This document shows, one piece after another, positions 10,628 through 23,003 of a DNA stretch of 64,000 nt. The stretch lies in the NCBI GenBank assembly GCA_021904315.1, contig CM038912.1, positions 18,687,061 to 18,751,060 on the forward strand, read 5' to 3'. The stretch comes from Sphagnum magellanicum. Lineage: Eukaryota; Streptophyta; Sphagnopsida; Sphagnales; Sphagnaceae. The translations under genes were made by a program, and so were the position numbers. The notes under the pieces were generated by a model that saw only the letters and a list, made by a program, of their open reading frames with translations, ran no database searches and was not told where the DNA came from. Positions within the stretch are counted from its first letter, which is position 1; each line of letters opens with the position of its first letter.

Positions 10628-13600
10628 AATAAAAAAACTTTGAAGTTGAGTTAGAATTTAATATTTAAATTCCTTGTATACCAAAAAGTTCAAAATTAAA
10701 GAACTCCCATGGTGAATCTTAAATTTAAAATAAATAAATTTCTCAACACATATGTGCCAAACTTGCCAAGTAGTAGTGGTATAGTTGGTTATGATTCATG
10801 TAAGGCCTCTTTCATTGCTTTCCTTGAAACCCTCAATAGAGGTAGTTAAATAATTGTTTGAATTTTTCTTGAAGGTAGTAATATATTCATTACAAGTTTT
10901 ATAATGTTGAAACCTATAAGAGCATAGTTGTGGAAATGATGTTTTTGAGGTAGGGATAGGTATGTGAAGGTAAATTCCCTACCACCCCTGTCTTGTAAGA
11001 AGCCTTGCCAAGTTGTTGCAATCAATGCCTAGGTATGCTACTATGTGTGCAAATTTCTCCCAAATGTTGAATCACCATTCCACACTTGCGAAGATATTAA
11101 ATTCCATTTTATTTGACAACAAAATTTGGTTATTTTCTCCATGTGATGTGGGTACCTTTGTGGGCAACTTTGACAATATTAACCAATGTGAGACAAATCA
11201 AACCAATAATTATAAAATGTTCAAGGGTGAGAAAGAAAAAAGATATGCACTTGCCAATGTAATTGGAAATTGTGCAAAATGATGGGGAATTCACAAGAAT
11301 AATTATAAGATAATCACAATTTTGCCTTTGGAGGTACATTGTGGGGTTGATACTTCATGGGGTGAATGTTATGGTATGAGAACATTTTAGCTTGGGATAG
11401 GACAACAAGATATTGTGCGATGTTTTGGTTCAAGAACTTCCTAAGCTTGATCAACAATAGAAACACACCCATACAACACCAAGGATGACGAAACGTGGGG
11501 AACAACAAAAAAACATGATGTTGACAAGGAATGAAAAAATGGCAATAAGCAAGATTAATAAGGCATGCTAGAAACACCAAGGGTGCTAAGTTAGACATGA
11601 TTTTTTTCTATTTTGGGCAATAGGGGGCACCAAGATGTTGAAGGTCGAGGGTGTTTGGATACAATGTTGAAGAACACAAAGAAATACATAGGGACATTCT
11701 AGGCACTAAGCTTGAGAAGATTTTATATTTTATATATTTTTTGTACTAGGGGTTTTTGGGAAGGCCCAAAAACATTTCTTTTGAGGCAACAAAGGTGCCA
11801 AAAAAAATCATGGATGCCAAAAATATTCATGTTTTAGTAGATGAAAATTAAATTTCATATTCTATGATTAATGGAAGTAAAAATGATTTCATGGATAATC
11901 TATATGATCATGGATTACCAATGTCTAGTAACTAATCATATTTTAAATAATTTATTTAAGTAACTTTGAAAATATTAATATTTTCACCTTACGTCAATTG
12001 ATTATCATTGGTAGTGCACAATCAAAGTGAAGCCCAAGTTTGAAATAACATGTTTTTGAAATGCTTGGAGACAATTACCTTGACTTGTAAAAATGACATT
12101 CAATTAGAGGCTTCTATAAAGCTCTCTAATAGGAGAGGCAACTTAGGGGATTAATTATGTCCATGATAACATTAGAGGTGTAGGTGAGAAAATGTGAGGA
12201 CCTCCCTTTTGAAGCCCAATTTATATATTTTTTCAATTTCAAGCAAATGAACATGTAGATTGGGAAAAAATGGGATATACGTGATGGTGTGTTAAGAACA
12301 AATTTGAGAATTTCAACCTTATTAGCTTCTAACATTCTTATTCGCATTTTAATTACCCCTTCCTTGGCATGTTCATTTATGATGGATGTAGTTCAAGGAA
12401 TGGTTCAAAGGATCATGCAAAGTGGTGAAGGGAGAAAATATACCATGCTCCAAGACTTGTTCATTTTAACTTGTTGGTGATAGCTCAAAAGAAAAAATCT
12501 TGTGGAAATGCATACATGTTTTGCCACTTTCATTTGCAAATTGTGCAAGTTTATTACAAGACTTTGTTATTTCTTCCCCATATTGAAAAGAAGATATGGT
12601 TTATATAATTGCTTCTCTTTTCCTTGAATTTAACACCTTTTGGTTTTCATGTTGAATTCGTATTTTTCATCAATAGAAATGTTTATGTCTAATGAATTGG
12701 CAATTCACATCATAACATGTGCTATTAATATGGAGTTGTTGCATACAAGACTACAAGCTAGCTATTATTATAGTGTAAGTTATGTCACAAGATTAATGTT
12801 CACATGACTTTGTTTAACATAGTCTATGAAGTGGATGATCTTAACAATTATGATTTTGATTGAATTTCTCCCAAGTTCAGGTTGGTGAAGAGTTCAAGTG
12901 ATCCATTTTTTTGGTTCATGACTTTAAAAAGGAGATGTGGCCATCAGCAACCTAATAGTACATGAAGACTATTGATATTGGCATATAGGAAAAAGAAGGG
13001 GTTGTGGATGCTATAGGTCCTATAAGAAGATTTTTGACCCACACTTTCCATAAAATGTTTGATGACAAGAATATGTATTACATTCATCCCAAATTGCATT
13101 GCTTATGCCATTTAGAGTTGGTGATAATATGAACATAATAAAAAAAATCATTTCTCCAATGTACTTATTGTTACAAGCAATGTGCATGATTTAAGGTTTT
13201 TGGGCAAACTTACAATAATCGGTAACATGATTTCTTTTGGCACCAACAAGCAAAAAAACATTTTTTGTTATCGTATTCTAGCACAATGGAATGAAACAAG
13301 AGTATGGTGTTATATTTGTCATTAGTGAAAACAAATGCACCCAACATTTGAAGTTAAGAACAATGTTGTCATAAGGGGAGAGACCAAAGTTTGAATTCAC
13401 ATGGGATTTAGCTTGCATTTTCATGTAGTTCAAGTTCCAAACTACATAATTGCATCAACAATTGTGTATGAAAATTCCTTCACCTAACCACATCAAGGGA
13501 TTTTGTTATATGGGAATTAAAGGTTGATTTTAGAGCCATTTTAGATTCTCATTTTGGCAAGAAATTAACAAGCCCTATATGTATGATGTGAAAATTCAAC

Positions 13601-13944
13601 AAAGTGTTGTTAAGAGTTGCATTGTGGAAGATGACAAGTGGACAACATTGTTGTGGATACTTGTTGGGTCAAATTGGCCCTAGAATAAACATTTAGAAAG
13701 GGAGTTGAAAAGATCATGAGAATTATGATATCAAAGACCTTGTTTCAAGATTATGTTAATCATGCATTATAATAATGTTTTCGATTTCCATGGCATCATT
13801 TAAAATTTAAAATTTTACTACAAGTACCAATTCTCAATGTTTTCCATCATACTTCATCAATTGAAATCTCTTTCAAAATGTCATATGGATTTAAATTATT
13901 GCAATAGTTCATCAAGATTCAATTCCATTGGACACTTGAAAACA
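10628..13944. other. Gene-free AT-rich stretch
   Basis: Short frames at 11013-11282 (plus), 11314-11598 (minus) and 12126-12347 (minus) show no domain, start context or splice pattern. Nothing functional was recognised; probably decayed transposon sequence. Confidence 0.4.
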
Positions 13945-14190
13945 AGGCATCACAAACATGTTAATCTTGCCAATAGATAAGATGTTGTACATCTACCTAT
14001 TGTGTCCACACTATGAACATCCAAAAATTCAATTCCAATCTAAATAGTTTGAACACTTTCAACAAAGAAACCGATTCATCTAATGTGAAACCATATCTAA
14101 TAAGGTAAAACTTCCAAAAGTTGGATCCAATGTAATAGTCCCTATCCCTGTGGGTGTAGGGCCCAACAAATTGCTCAAGGGATGTTTGAT
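13945..14190 (+). repeat. Dispersed repeat R2, copy 1
   Basis: The run 'ttgccaatagataagatgttgtacatctacctattg...ccaatctaaatagtttgaacac...ctaataaggtaaaacttcc...gatccaatgtaatagtc' matches 42250-42440 in the same orientation with moderate divergence. No frame; likely an old transposon fragment. Confidence 0.6.
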
Positions 14191-14862
14191 ATCATTCCAC
14201 GGAAGGTGACAATTTAGGGTGAAGAAAGTGGTGTTGAAACAAATCAATTCCCAATGGTATCACACTAAGATGGCATTAGCAAAGCTCTAGAAGTACATGT
14301 CATGAATTTTTATTGCATTTTCAATGGATTTTCATCTTTATTAATTGTAGTTATTGTCTCAATTCAATGTTGTCAATGATAATGACAGGGTAACATGGTA
14401 GTCCAATGTTATAAAGTCGAGTTTTTGAATATTAAACACATCATTTTTTTATATTGGATGTTGAATTTAGTTATATACTTGCATCGAACTATTATTTGTT
14501 GAGAAAATTTAGATTTTGTCATTCCATATTATAAAAGTAATCATTAGTATATATGAGATGAATAGTTTGATCATTTCTTGACCTATGCACTTTGGTATAG
14601 GTAAGGTAAACTACATGTAAGCACAACCTTTAAAAATAAATATGTGCAATTGATTGATAGCACAACTAACATGGTTGTTTTGGGGTGAAATTTCACCACT
14701 TGGTGATTTGCAAAAGCTCCTAAGGGTGTTTTCCAAAAAATCCACCAAGTTTGTTGAGTTTTTAAAACTTTTTTGAATTTGCCCAATTTAAACAGTAGGT
14801 CCTAGCTTGCCACCTATCCATAGTAGGATTCTTGTTTTTTTTTGCATCACCTCTCGATCTCT

Positions 14863-14935
14863 AGCCAAATTTGGCTAAGTTTTCTTTTGCATGATTGCCA
14901 ATCCAACTATTTCACAAAATTGAAAAAAAAAGAAC
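14863..14935 (+). repeat. Dispersed repeat R1, core copy
   Basis: Perfect palindrome AGCCAAATTTGGCT (14863-14876) with the family's right flank: 'tgattgccaatccaactatttcacaaaattgaaaaa'. Only the core is conserved. Confidence 0.6.
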
Positions 14936-15544
14936 TTTATAATATTTAAATGGAAGTTGTTTGTATATTGTTGTGCATACGAAAACTTATCTATTTAGCT
15001 CCAACATCTTTTCTTTTACAAATTTAATGTGCAATATCAACTTAAAAGAAATGATAACAAGTACTTGCATCTATTATTGACCCATGTTGGACTTTAACTT
15101 TTTGTAACTTCTGAACATTACCTTAATTGAATCATTCATAATAGCTTCAGCCTCTTTATGTTATATTGCAAGACTAGTTTCATGCAACAATTTTAAAGCT
15201 TAAAATACGAACTCCTTTTGTTGTGTTGTAGCAATTTTCTAGTGTGGCAATAAAATGTTATAATTCCAAAAATTAGGATAAAAAAGAATTCAATTGTAAG
15301 CATGCATGTTTCCAAAACTCAAAAAACCCACAAACGACAAGGTTTTTTTTACTAATCCAATTTTTAAAAATTATTTCTAGCAAAGAATTTACCATTTAAT
15401 AATCTACTAGAATTTTTTTAAAGATAGCTACAAGTTACCTAACAAGATTGCTGCAAAATAATAATTTCAAAGGCAAGGTAAAGATGCACACCCAACAATT
15501 ACTCAAAGATTATGAATTGTAACAATTCAACCATGAGAGTGTGC
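14936..15544. other. Gene-free AT-rich stretch
   Basis: No open frame over about 60 codons and no clear element. Nothing seen. Confidence 0.4.
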
Positions 15545-16240
15545 AAGCAAAATGGTACTATTCTGTCCTTTGACTTGTGGGTTGCAAATTTTATAATAAC
15601 ATGTCACTTTGAAAAATTGCACCTACTACCATGAAAAGAAAAACTTATAACCATCAAAAACTGACAATTTACTTATGTGAGCTCAAAAAACCATACCACA
15701 AAAATAATAACCTCAAAAATCCCTATTAGGAATTTCTAAAAACTTACATCAACGAATTTAACACCATGAATTAAGTAACCATGAAATTATCCTTGTGCAT
15801 ATGGTACTATCCCCTCATTTGATTTATGGGTTGCAAATTTTGTGATAACATGTTACTATGAAAAATGAAACCTATAACCATGTAATGTATCCACTAAAAA
15901 TTGAAAACTTACACATGTGACTTTGAAATAAACATACAATGAAAACTATAATCACAAAAACTACTATGAAAATTTGAAAACTTATATCAACAAATTTGAC
16001 ACCAAATGAATTGAGTAACCATGAGATTATGGTTGAGAAAATGGTACTATTGGACCTCCTTTGACTTGTGGGTTGCACATTTTGTGATAGCATGTCACCA
16101 TGGAAAAGAATACACATAACCATGAAAACATATCACTTTTCTTAGTTAACCACCTATAACCAAAAAATGGTATTTATAACAATTAAAAATTTAAAACATG
16201 TAAATGTGACCTAGAAAAAAATACCACCAAAACTCCTACT
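15545..16240 (+). repeat. Tandem repeat of ~245-bp family, three copies
   Basis: Landmark 'atggtactat...ctttgacttgtgggttgcaaattttataataacatgtcac' recurs near 15550, 15800 and 16038, with matching internal blocks ('cttatatcaacaaatttgacacc', 'gtaaccatgaaatta'). Period about 240-250 bp. Related units lie inverted at 6.9-7.4 kb. A short frame on the minus strand (15872-16123) is a by-product. Confidence 0.65.
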
Positions 16241-19200
16241 AAGGACATTTGAAAAATAATTAATTTAGATCAATTGTTCCAATGGACATAAATTGAAGAC
16301 CCAAGGAAGTCACTTTTTGTATATCTTATGAAACAAGTGAAGAATAAAATGTAATTTTTGTGTTATGAAGTACAAAAAAAATTAATTTTTGTTTAATTAA
16401 TTTTTAAAAAATATATAATCCCAATAATAATTTTCAAACACCCTATTTACATTTAAGTAAATTATAAAATTACTTTTTTTTTCAATTACTCACATTCTAC
16501 ACATGAGTTGGGAAAAATTGGATATGACTTCCCCTATATCAAAACCAAAAAAATCTTAAATGGGTTTTCATAATTATGTGTTTACATGTATTGAATATTA
16601 TGATAAATCATAAATAATATTGAATTATTGTTTCACAATCAAATTAGGTCAAATAATGAGGTGATTTACAAGTTAGAATTGGAAACCCTAAAAGTGAAGG
16701 AAAACCCTTAATTGATCCCAATTCATTTGAATTATATATTAAGATTAAAATTGTAGTGAAATTATGAATGAACATAATCCCATCAATTCATTTGTTTCAA
16801 AATCATCTATGGATGTCCATTTTCAACTGCCATTAACGTGGAAGTTGAGTTTTTTTATTCTATTGACATAATTAATTTCAATACAAGTTTTTAACATTTC
16901 ATTTAAAATATTTAGTTTCATTTTCAAGTGGAAAATCCCTTGACATTAAAATCAAAATAATGCAAATGTTTTAAGATCATGATTGAAGTTGATTGGAGCC
17001 ATGTCCACACATGCATCCAATTAGGGTCTTAAACAAAGCTAGTGGGGGTCATAGAAGGATGTGTGGCAATGATATAATAGTTGAGTAAGAAGCCATAATT
17101 TGTAGTGCCCTTATGTCTTGTACCTAGGCATACCAAAGCATAGCACTTAGCACACAATAAATATTTGGAAGTAAGTAATAGGTTAGGAAACTCATTGAAG
17201 GACTTGAGAAGTAACTTGCCAAAATGCCAATTAAGCATTGTTAAATATTGGGTTTCACTCCCATGTAGCCACATCTTTGTAATCACAATAAATTCCTCTC
17301 CAAAAATTTTACCATGATGGGACAAGAATGGTGATCAACAAGACAAATATATAGGAGCATATTAGGCATGCATATGTTGATTGTTTCCCATTGATCTTTT
17401 CATATGCAATTAAACCATTTGGGTTCTACGTTCCATGCATGAAATCCAATCATAAATTGCATTTTCAAATTCATGAGGAAATTTGTTGGTGAACTTTTTT
17501 ACCCCTTGCCAAGGTTCTTTATAATTGTTAACAATAGCTTCATATTTTAGAAGGTGATCCACACATTTGTATTAAACCCTTATGATGAAATTGAAATACC
17601 ATCAACAATTTTCATTTTTGTTATTGATGTTTATTTTGCAATTATAATTTGTAAACTTTGATATTATGCAACAATTATGTCAACTAGAAAGTCATAGCTA
17701 CTTAGAGGAGTGGGTACAAAAGTTGCTCATGTGATTGCAAATACAAAGATATTTGATGACATCATATAATGAATGAAAGCAAACACGATAAGTAGTATAG
17801 CAAGTGTGTGTTTATTACATTGGGTTGAAAAAATTGGTATATATCATCTTGAAATTGACCCGCTATTTGATGTTTGCTCATTTGTTGTATTAGGTATACA
17901 ATATTCATTTTCACTAATCATGGAAATCAAGGACCCATTGAAGGGATAAGAGAGCAAAGTTGATAGAAACTTGGAGAAAACATGTGACATATTCCACCTT
18001 GTGCAAATGATATGGAATGTAAACAACTTGAGAATAATAGTCATGGTAAAACTTTAGGTACTAGAGCATTTGGTAGCTTGCCTCAAATTGTGTCATTCAA
18101 ATATATTTATCTTTCTTATTGAATAATGTGGTCACATGTGATGGAAGTTGAAGATCTTGATCCAATAGTCTACACATGCGTTTTGTGTTGGCGACCTGAC
18201 ACATTGTAATGTGATTATATATAGTCACACAAATCACCTTTGTAGCTTGTCCAATATTGTCAACGTTCATGTGTCCAATTTGTCAAAACCAAAGTATCAT
18301 TTCACAATGAGTGGCTTGAATTAAGCTTGAAAATAATTGAGGATCACATATTGGGTTCCATGTAAGTATAGGGAGAGTTATGCATGGGTGCAAAGAAGTT
18401 TGTGACATGTGGAAATTCCTTGAAATGTCTACAAATAGAAGAGATGATAAATTAGTGTTATGAACATGGCTAACCTCAAAATTAGAAGAGCAAAAAGAAT
18501 GCATGGCAAAACAAAAGAGCTTAGAGAAGGAATTTGGACAAATGAAGTGATTAATGCAACTAAAAGAACTGACTTCAAGATTTGGAGACTTGTCACAAGA
18601 AGGACAAGGAGAAGAGGTCGGAGAAGTAGGGCACCTAATGTTGGAGATGAATAATTGACATTTGTAATTGACGATATGGTGACCAAAATGATCAACAAAA
18701 TGGACTTCAAAATGAAGGTGACCAACAACAAAAACACAACATCGATTTCACTATTAGAGTCAATTTTGATCTTAAGATGAAGATCCAAGCCAAAAAATTA
18801 GTTGAGATTGATCGGCATAATTGGAAGAGCAAAATTTTCCAAGATAAATGTTGATTTGAATGAATAAAATATAACAAAAATTTAGTTGGGTTTGGTGCAA
18901 ATAACTAGAATAGTGAAAGTTTTTGAGAGAAATGTTGATTTGGATACAATAATAAAAATTCACTTGGGTTTGGTAGGCATAACTAGAAGAGAGAAATTTC
19001 AAGAGAAATGTTGATTTGCATACAATGTGACAAAACTCAAACCAAAACATGCACACACACATCAAAATACACTTGTGTTGAAGAGGGAGGAGGGACTCAA
19101 TTTTGAAGCAAAGATTTCATGTTTGTGATAGGCCCAAGCGTCCACTACCAGACTCACAAACCTACCCTTTCACTTCACCTCTTCATCCCTCACCTTTTGA

Positions 19201-19494
19201 TTCAACTCATTTCTTCAAAATTTCCTCTCAAGCAAATCAAGTCCCACCCACATTTTCTTCTCAAACATTTCTTCTCAAATTCTCAATTCATTGTTACAAC
19301 AAACACTGAATTAGAACAAACCATTGGCAACCCTAGTGCAAGCAAGCCTCATCACACTCTACTAACTAGCTCTTCTATTGATTAGGAATTGTGTACCTAG
19401 TCTTTGAAAATAAAGCTTTTTCTACTCTTGTTCTCAATGAGCTTTTTAAAGTGTCCATTATTTTGAAGTTTCTGTTCGGTTGGTTATTGGTGCT
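16241..19494. other. Gene-free AT-rich stretch
   Basis: The longest frames are 17029-17325 (minus), 18429-18788 (minus, Leu/Ile/Val-rich) and 18460-18654 (plus, Arg-rich). They lie over each other or over low-complexity sequence and match no family I know. 18800-19020 holds a degenerate direct repeat ('gagagaaatgttgatttg-atacaat'). No gene supported. Confidence 0.4.
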
Positions 19495-20245
19495 AATTAG
19501 CAGTGTTGGTCCGGTTATCAGAAACCCAGGCGGTTATCACAGCAATTTTGATTAAAGTTCAAAATCACAGTTCTAAGAAAAATAAAATTCAAAGAACCAG
19601 TAATAGAAATATGACCATGGTTCTAAAAAACTTGAAAAAAAATCATATTATATCACCTTAGTAACCACTGGTCCTTTACCAATTCTTTCATGAAAACCCC
19701 CGGTTCTTTTTATTCTTTTATATATATGGGTTTGTTTGTTTATTTAACAAGAACCAACAATCATCTGATTCAAAAATATTTTTGAAATTACTAGAATTGA
19801 TGGTTATTAACATAATCAAATACCCGCTCAATGCCGGTGATTCATAACTATTGTGCATGTTGTGGATGATGGCTGTACATGCAACAGAGTTTACCCGTAC
19901 AAGGTAGGGACGGGTATCTATCTAGCCACTCAGTTCCAATGATTATCTTTTCAAAAATAAATAAACAAATAAATTCTTTTAAATTGGGAAATCTTTTAGA
20001 ATTAATTCTTTTTTCTAGTGCAAATTCAGCTAATTTTGCTAATTCCTTCGAAAAATTCACCGAATTTTTTTTATACATGGAATTGAAAGAAACAAAGAAA
20101 AACACACACCAATTATTATAAATCATGGTTATATATGAGAACCATGCAATTGATTTTTAAAAAAATGACCATGGATTCTACACCAAATCCGGGTATTTGA
20201 TTATTTGAGGACCACGGTTATCAACCCTAAGAACCGCCCCCAACA
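19495..20245. mobile_element. Candidate non-autonomous DNA element with GGTTATC-type terminal inverted repeats
   Basis: The left end 'gtgttggtccggttatcag' and the reverse complement of the right end 'ggtgttgggggcggttctta' share GTGTTGG plus CGGTT, an imperfect terminal inverted repeat. The inside carries several 'ggttatc', 'gaacca' and 'ggttct' blocks and no transposase frame. Target duplication was not resolved. A related but shorter element is at 29155-29500. Confidence 0.45.
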
Positions 20246-20253
20246 CCTTGTGG

Positions 20254-20254
<1 letters not shown>

Positions 20255-20293
<39 letters not shown>
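20255..20293 (+). repeat. 39-bp poly-G tract
   Basis: Unbroken run of 39 G directly after the right end of the candidate element. The apparent poly-Gly and poly-Pro frames across it are artefacts of the run. Its length may be affected by sequencing. Confidence 0.9.
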
Positions 20294-20294
<1 letters not shown>

Positions 20295-20640
20295 GGTTGG
20301 TGGTTGGTGAAGTCTCTTATAACTGGTCCCACACTGGTCCATACTTATAGTGCAGGTGAGGTCAGAGAGACTCTTGCAAATCACAAGATTTGCAATTTTG
20401 TCAATTAGTGTGACTCTGTGTGTGACCAATACCAAAGAGCAGCCATAGAAAGTAAGAGCAAGTTTGTACTACCTTTGAATTTGCATTCTGCATCCAAGTC
20501 TAGGGCAACTTTTGCATGTGTCTCAAGTTTGTTTGGATTGAAAAGCTTTTAGTAGTTTGGGTGTCAATGATTTGTAAGACTTTGGAATGCTTTAGGTAGT
20601 TTCCTTGTAAATATTTGATTCCATGGAAATTGAAGCCTAG

Positions 20641-20683
20641 GTTTAGGGTTTAGGGTTAAGGTTTAGGGTTAGGGTTTAGGGTA
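20641..20683 (+). repeat. Interstitial TTTAGGG telomere-like tract
   Basis: About six units of (T)TTAGGG with one 'TTAAGG' variant. Plant-type telomere motif far from any visible chromosome end. Confidence 0.85.
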
Positions 20684-22768
20684 TGGTCAAAGTCTAGTTT
20701 GAGTTAATCAACTTATGTGGGTAGCTTTGCTATATTGTCTTGCCAAATTTCAATGGCACCATTTTGTAAGCTTTCCATGAATGAAGATATGACGTATGGA
20801 TGATAAAGATGTCAAAGTTGGATGGATGGAAAATTGGTGGAATGTACATGATTCCAAGATAATGAAAAAGGTTGATGAATAAATTGATGAATGTACATTC
20901 CAAAATGACGAAACCGGGTGATAAATAAATTGGTGAAGGATGGGTGACAAGCTAATAAATGTACAAGTTGTGTATGAATATTGTCATTTCAAAGAAAATT
21001 CCTCATTTAAGTTTCATGCCATTATACTCAAGTTCGTGCAAAAGAAACTAAAAGATCAAGATAAATATGAATTGTAGTTAAAGGTGATGAGATTCTTTCA
21101 ATTTGATGTTGCCTAGAATTGGAATCCAAGAAAAGACTATAAAACATGCCACTATATTCATGCCACTATATTGAATGGAAATTGGAATAACTTGCCAAAG
21201 AATGAACAATTCAAACTAGAGTTATTGTAAATTCTTGTAAATTGGGTTTCTTCCATTCACAAAAGTTGGGTTGTTGCAAGACCATTTCCTTAGAAATTTG
21301 AACATTCTAGTAATCAATGTTGAACATGGGTGGCTTGTTTGGTATTTTTTTTTTGCCAAAGTGGCAATGTGTATATTACTCTTACGTAACCAATATTTGA
21401 ATATTCAAACTTTACAATTCAAATAAACTTATGAATTTAATGAAATGTATATGACCAATGACCCATTTTGACTCAAAGAAAATATTATGTCATTAGATAA
21501 AATAAAATGTTCATAGAATTGGTATATATATATGGTTAGAGGTCATGGTTCCATTCCCAAGGATTACACATGTGTACTTTGATTTCCCTCCATTTTTACA
21601 CCATCATTTAATAATATTAAATGTCAAAATTTGGTAATGTGTATAGTATCATAAATTTGCAGCAAAATCCTATTTTAAATATTTTTATCCACCAATAATA
21701 AAAGAATTCTTGGTGAGTTTTTTTTTGCATTAGAGTGTCTTTCATTTCATTTACAAAGCAAAAAAATTAGCCCAATTCTAGTTCTTATTTCCTATTTCTG
21801 TAATGTTTTAGTTCCAAATTTTTACATGATCATGGGTTGACATTATTTTTTTACCTCCAAAAATTGATTTTCTAATTTTATGATTCTTGGGGACATATTC
21901 AAATTTAATTATTAATGGTATAATATAGATTGTAAATTCAATTTCGTGTTCACATTAGCATTGCTAATGGACAATAAACCTTGATACAAGGGGAAGAGTA
22001 TTGATCCATACTTTGCAAGGTTCATGTACTTTCCATTTCCAAGCTCCTTCATATAAACTAGTGTTGGTTAGGTCAAGGTTTTAAAAAAAAAAGCCCGATG
22101 GAGTTTGGGTGGACCAATGGTTCTTTTTAAAAAATGGAGGACCCATTGGGTTCATGTTTAAGAAATATTATCAAAAACTAGAACCCATTGGTTTCAAGGT
22201 TGAGCCCAATATTTTTAGACTATTGATTGTTCCCTAAGTCAATGGTTTTAAACTTTATGATGCTCATCAATTCTAGGTTCAAAGTGAGGCAAGTTTTATA
22301 CCCTTGTGTAAGACGATTTCATTAAACACAATTGAGTTTCCAAACTCATATTCATTACACTAATAATTTGTTTAATTTGGATGCACATATTGACAACCAT
22401 AATGTAATAACTATAACAAGTTGGGCTATTGCTCTCATTATATCTCAATTGACAATTGAGGCAAAATTTGAGACCATGCAATAACTTGATAGAATACATG
22501 CATGGGTAGGGTTTAGCATTTAAACTAGTACAAATAGGTTTTTTGAATTTTAGAAGCTTTGGGTGAAAATCAATTTTTAGTATGGATGACTTGCAAATGT
22601 ATAACAATTATAGTTGTTCAACCCATTTTCATGAATCTTGAAAGTTTTGAATGACATCAATAAAGTTGATTCCACCAATGTTCCAAATGCTAGAGTCAAA
22701 TGCTAGTAACATTAAATGAATAAAATACTACCGTATGTAGTACCTGAATGATTTGGGCGACAAAATGT
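20684..22768. other. Gene-free AT-rich stretch
   Basis: 20800-20960 has direct repeats 'ggatgataaa...ggtggaatgtacatgattcca / attgatgaatgtacattcca'. 22050-22290 has 'ggaccaatggttct' and 'gaacccattggtt' blocks related to the GGTT-rich elements. No gene seen. Confidence 0.4.
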
Positions 22769-23003
22769 CGAATAATTAATTAAATTTTAAATCTTAACTT
22801 TAGCATTTGGATTTTTAATTTCAAAATTTTTGAAAGGTAATAGGATTATATAAAATAACAAACATTCTCTTTTCAAGGTTGTGGAACAATAATAATTAAT
22901 TAATTTTTAAATCTTAACTTTGGCACTTGGTTTTTTAATTCTGAAAATTTTAGAAAGTAATGATTATATAAAATAGTAAACAATCTCTCTTCAAGGTTGT
23001 GGA
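22769..23003 (+). repeat. Two tandem units of ~117 bp
   Basis: 'aattaattaa-tttttaaatcttaactttggcacttgg' through 'caaggttgtggaac' occurs twice in succession with few differences. The second unit runs into 'ggtctagtgtgtcttgactc...aattcaaacc', which has weak A-box and B-box character. Confidence 0.6.

Noticed and set aside
18429-18788. 119-codon Leu/Ile/Val-rich minus-strand frame as a membrane protein
   Set aside because: It overlaps an Arg-rich plus-strand frame over purine-rich repeat sequence; no gene structure or family match.
20178-20435. Poly-Pro and poly-Gly proteins across the 20.3-kb G run
   Set aside because: Translation of a mononucleotide run; no coding evidence.
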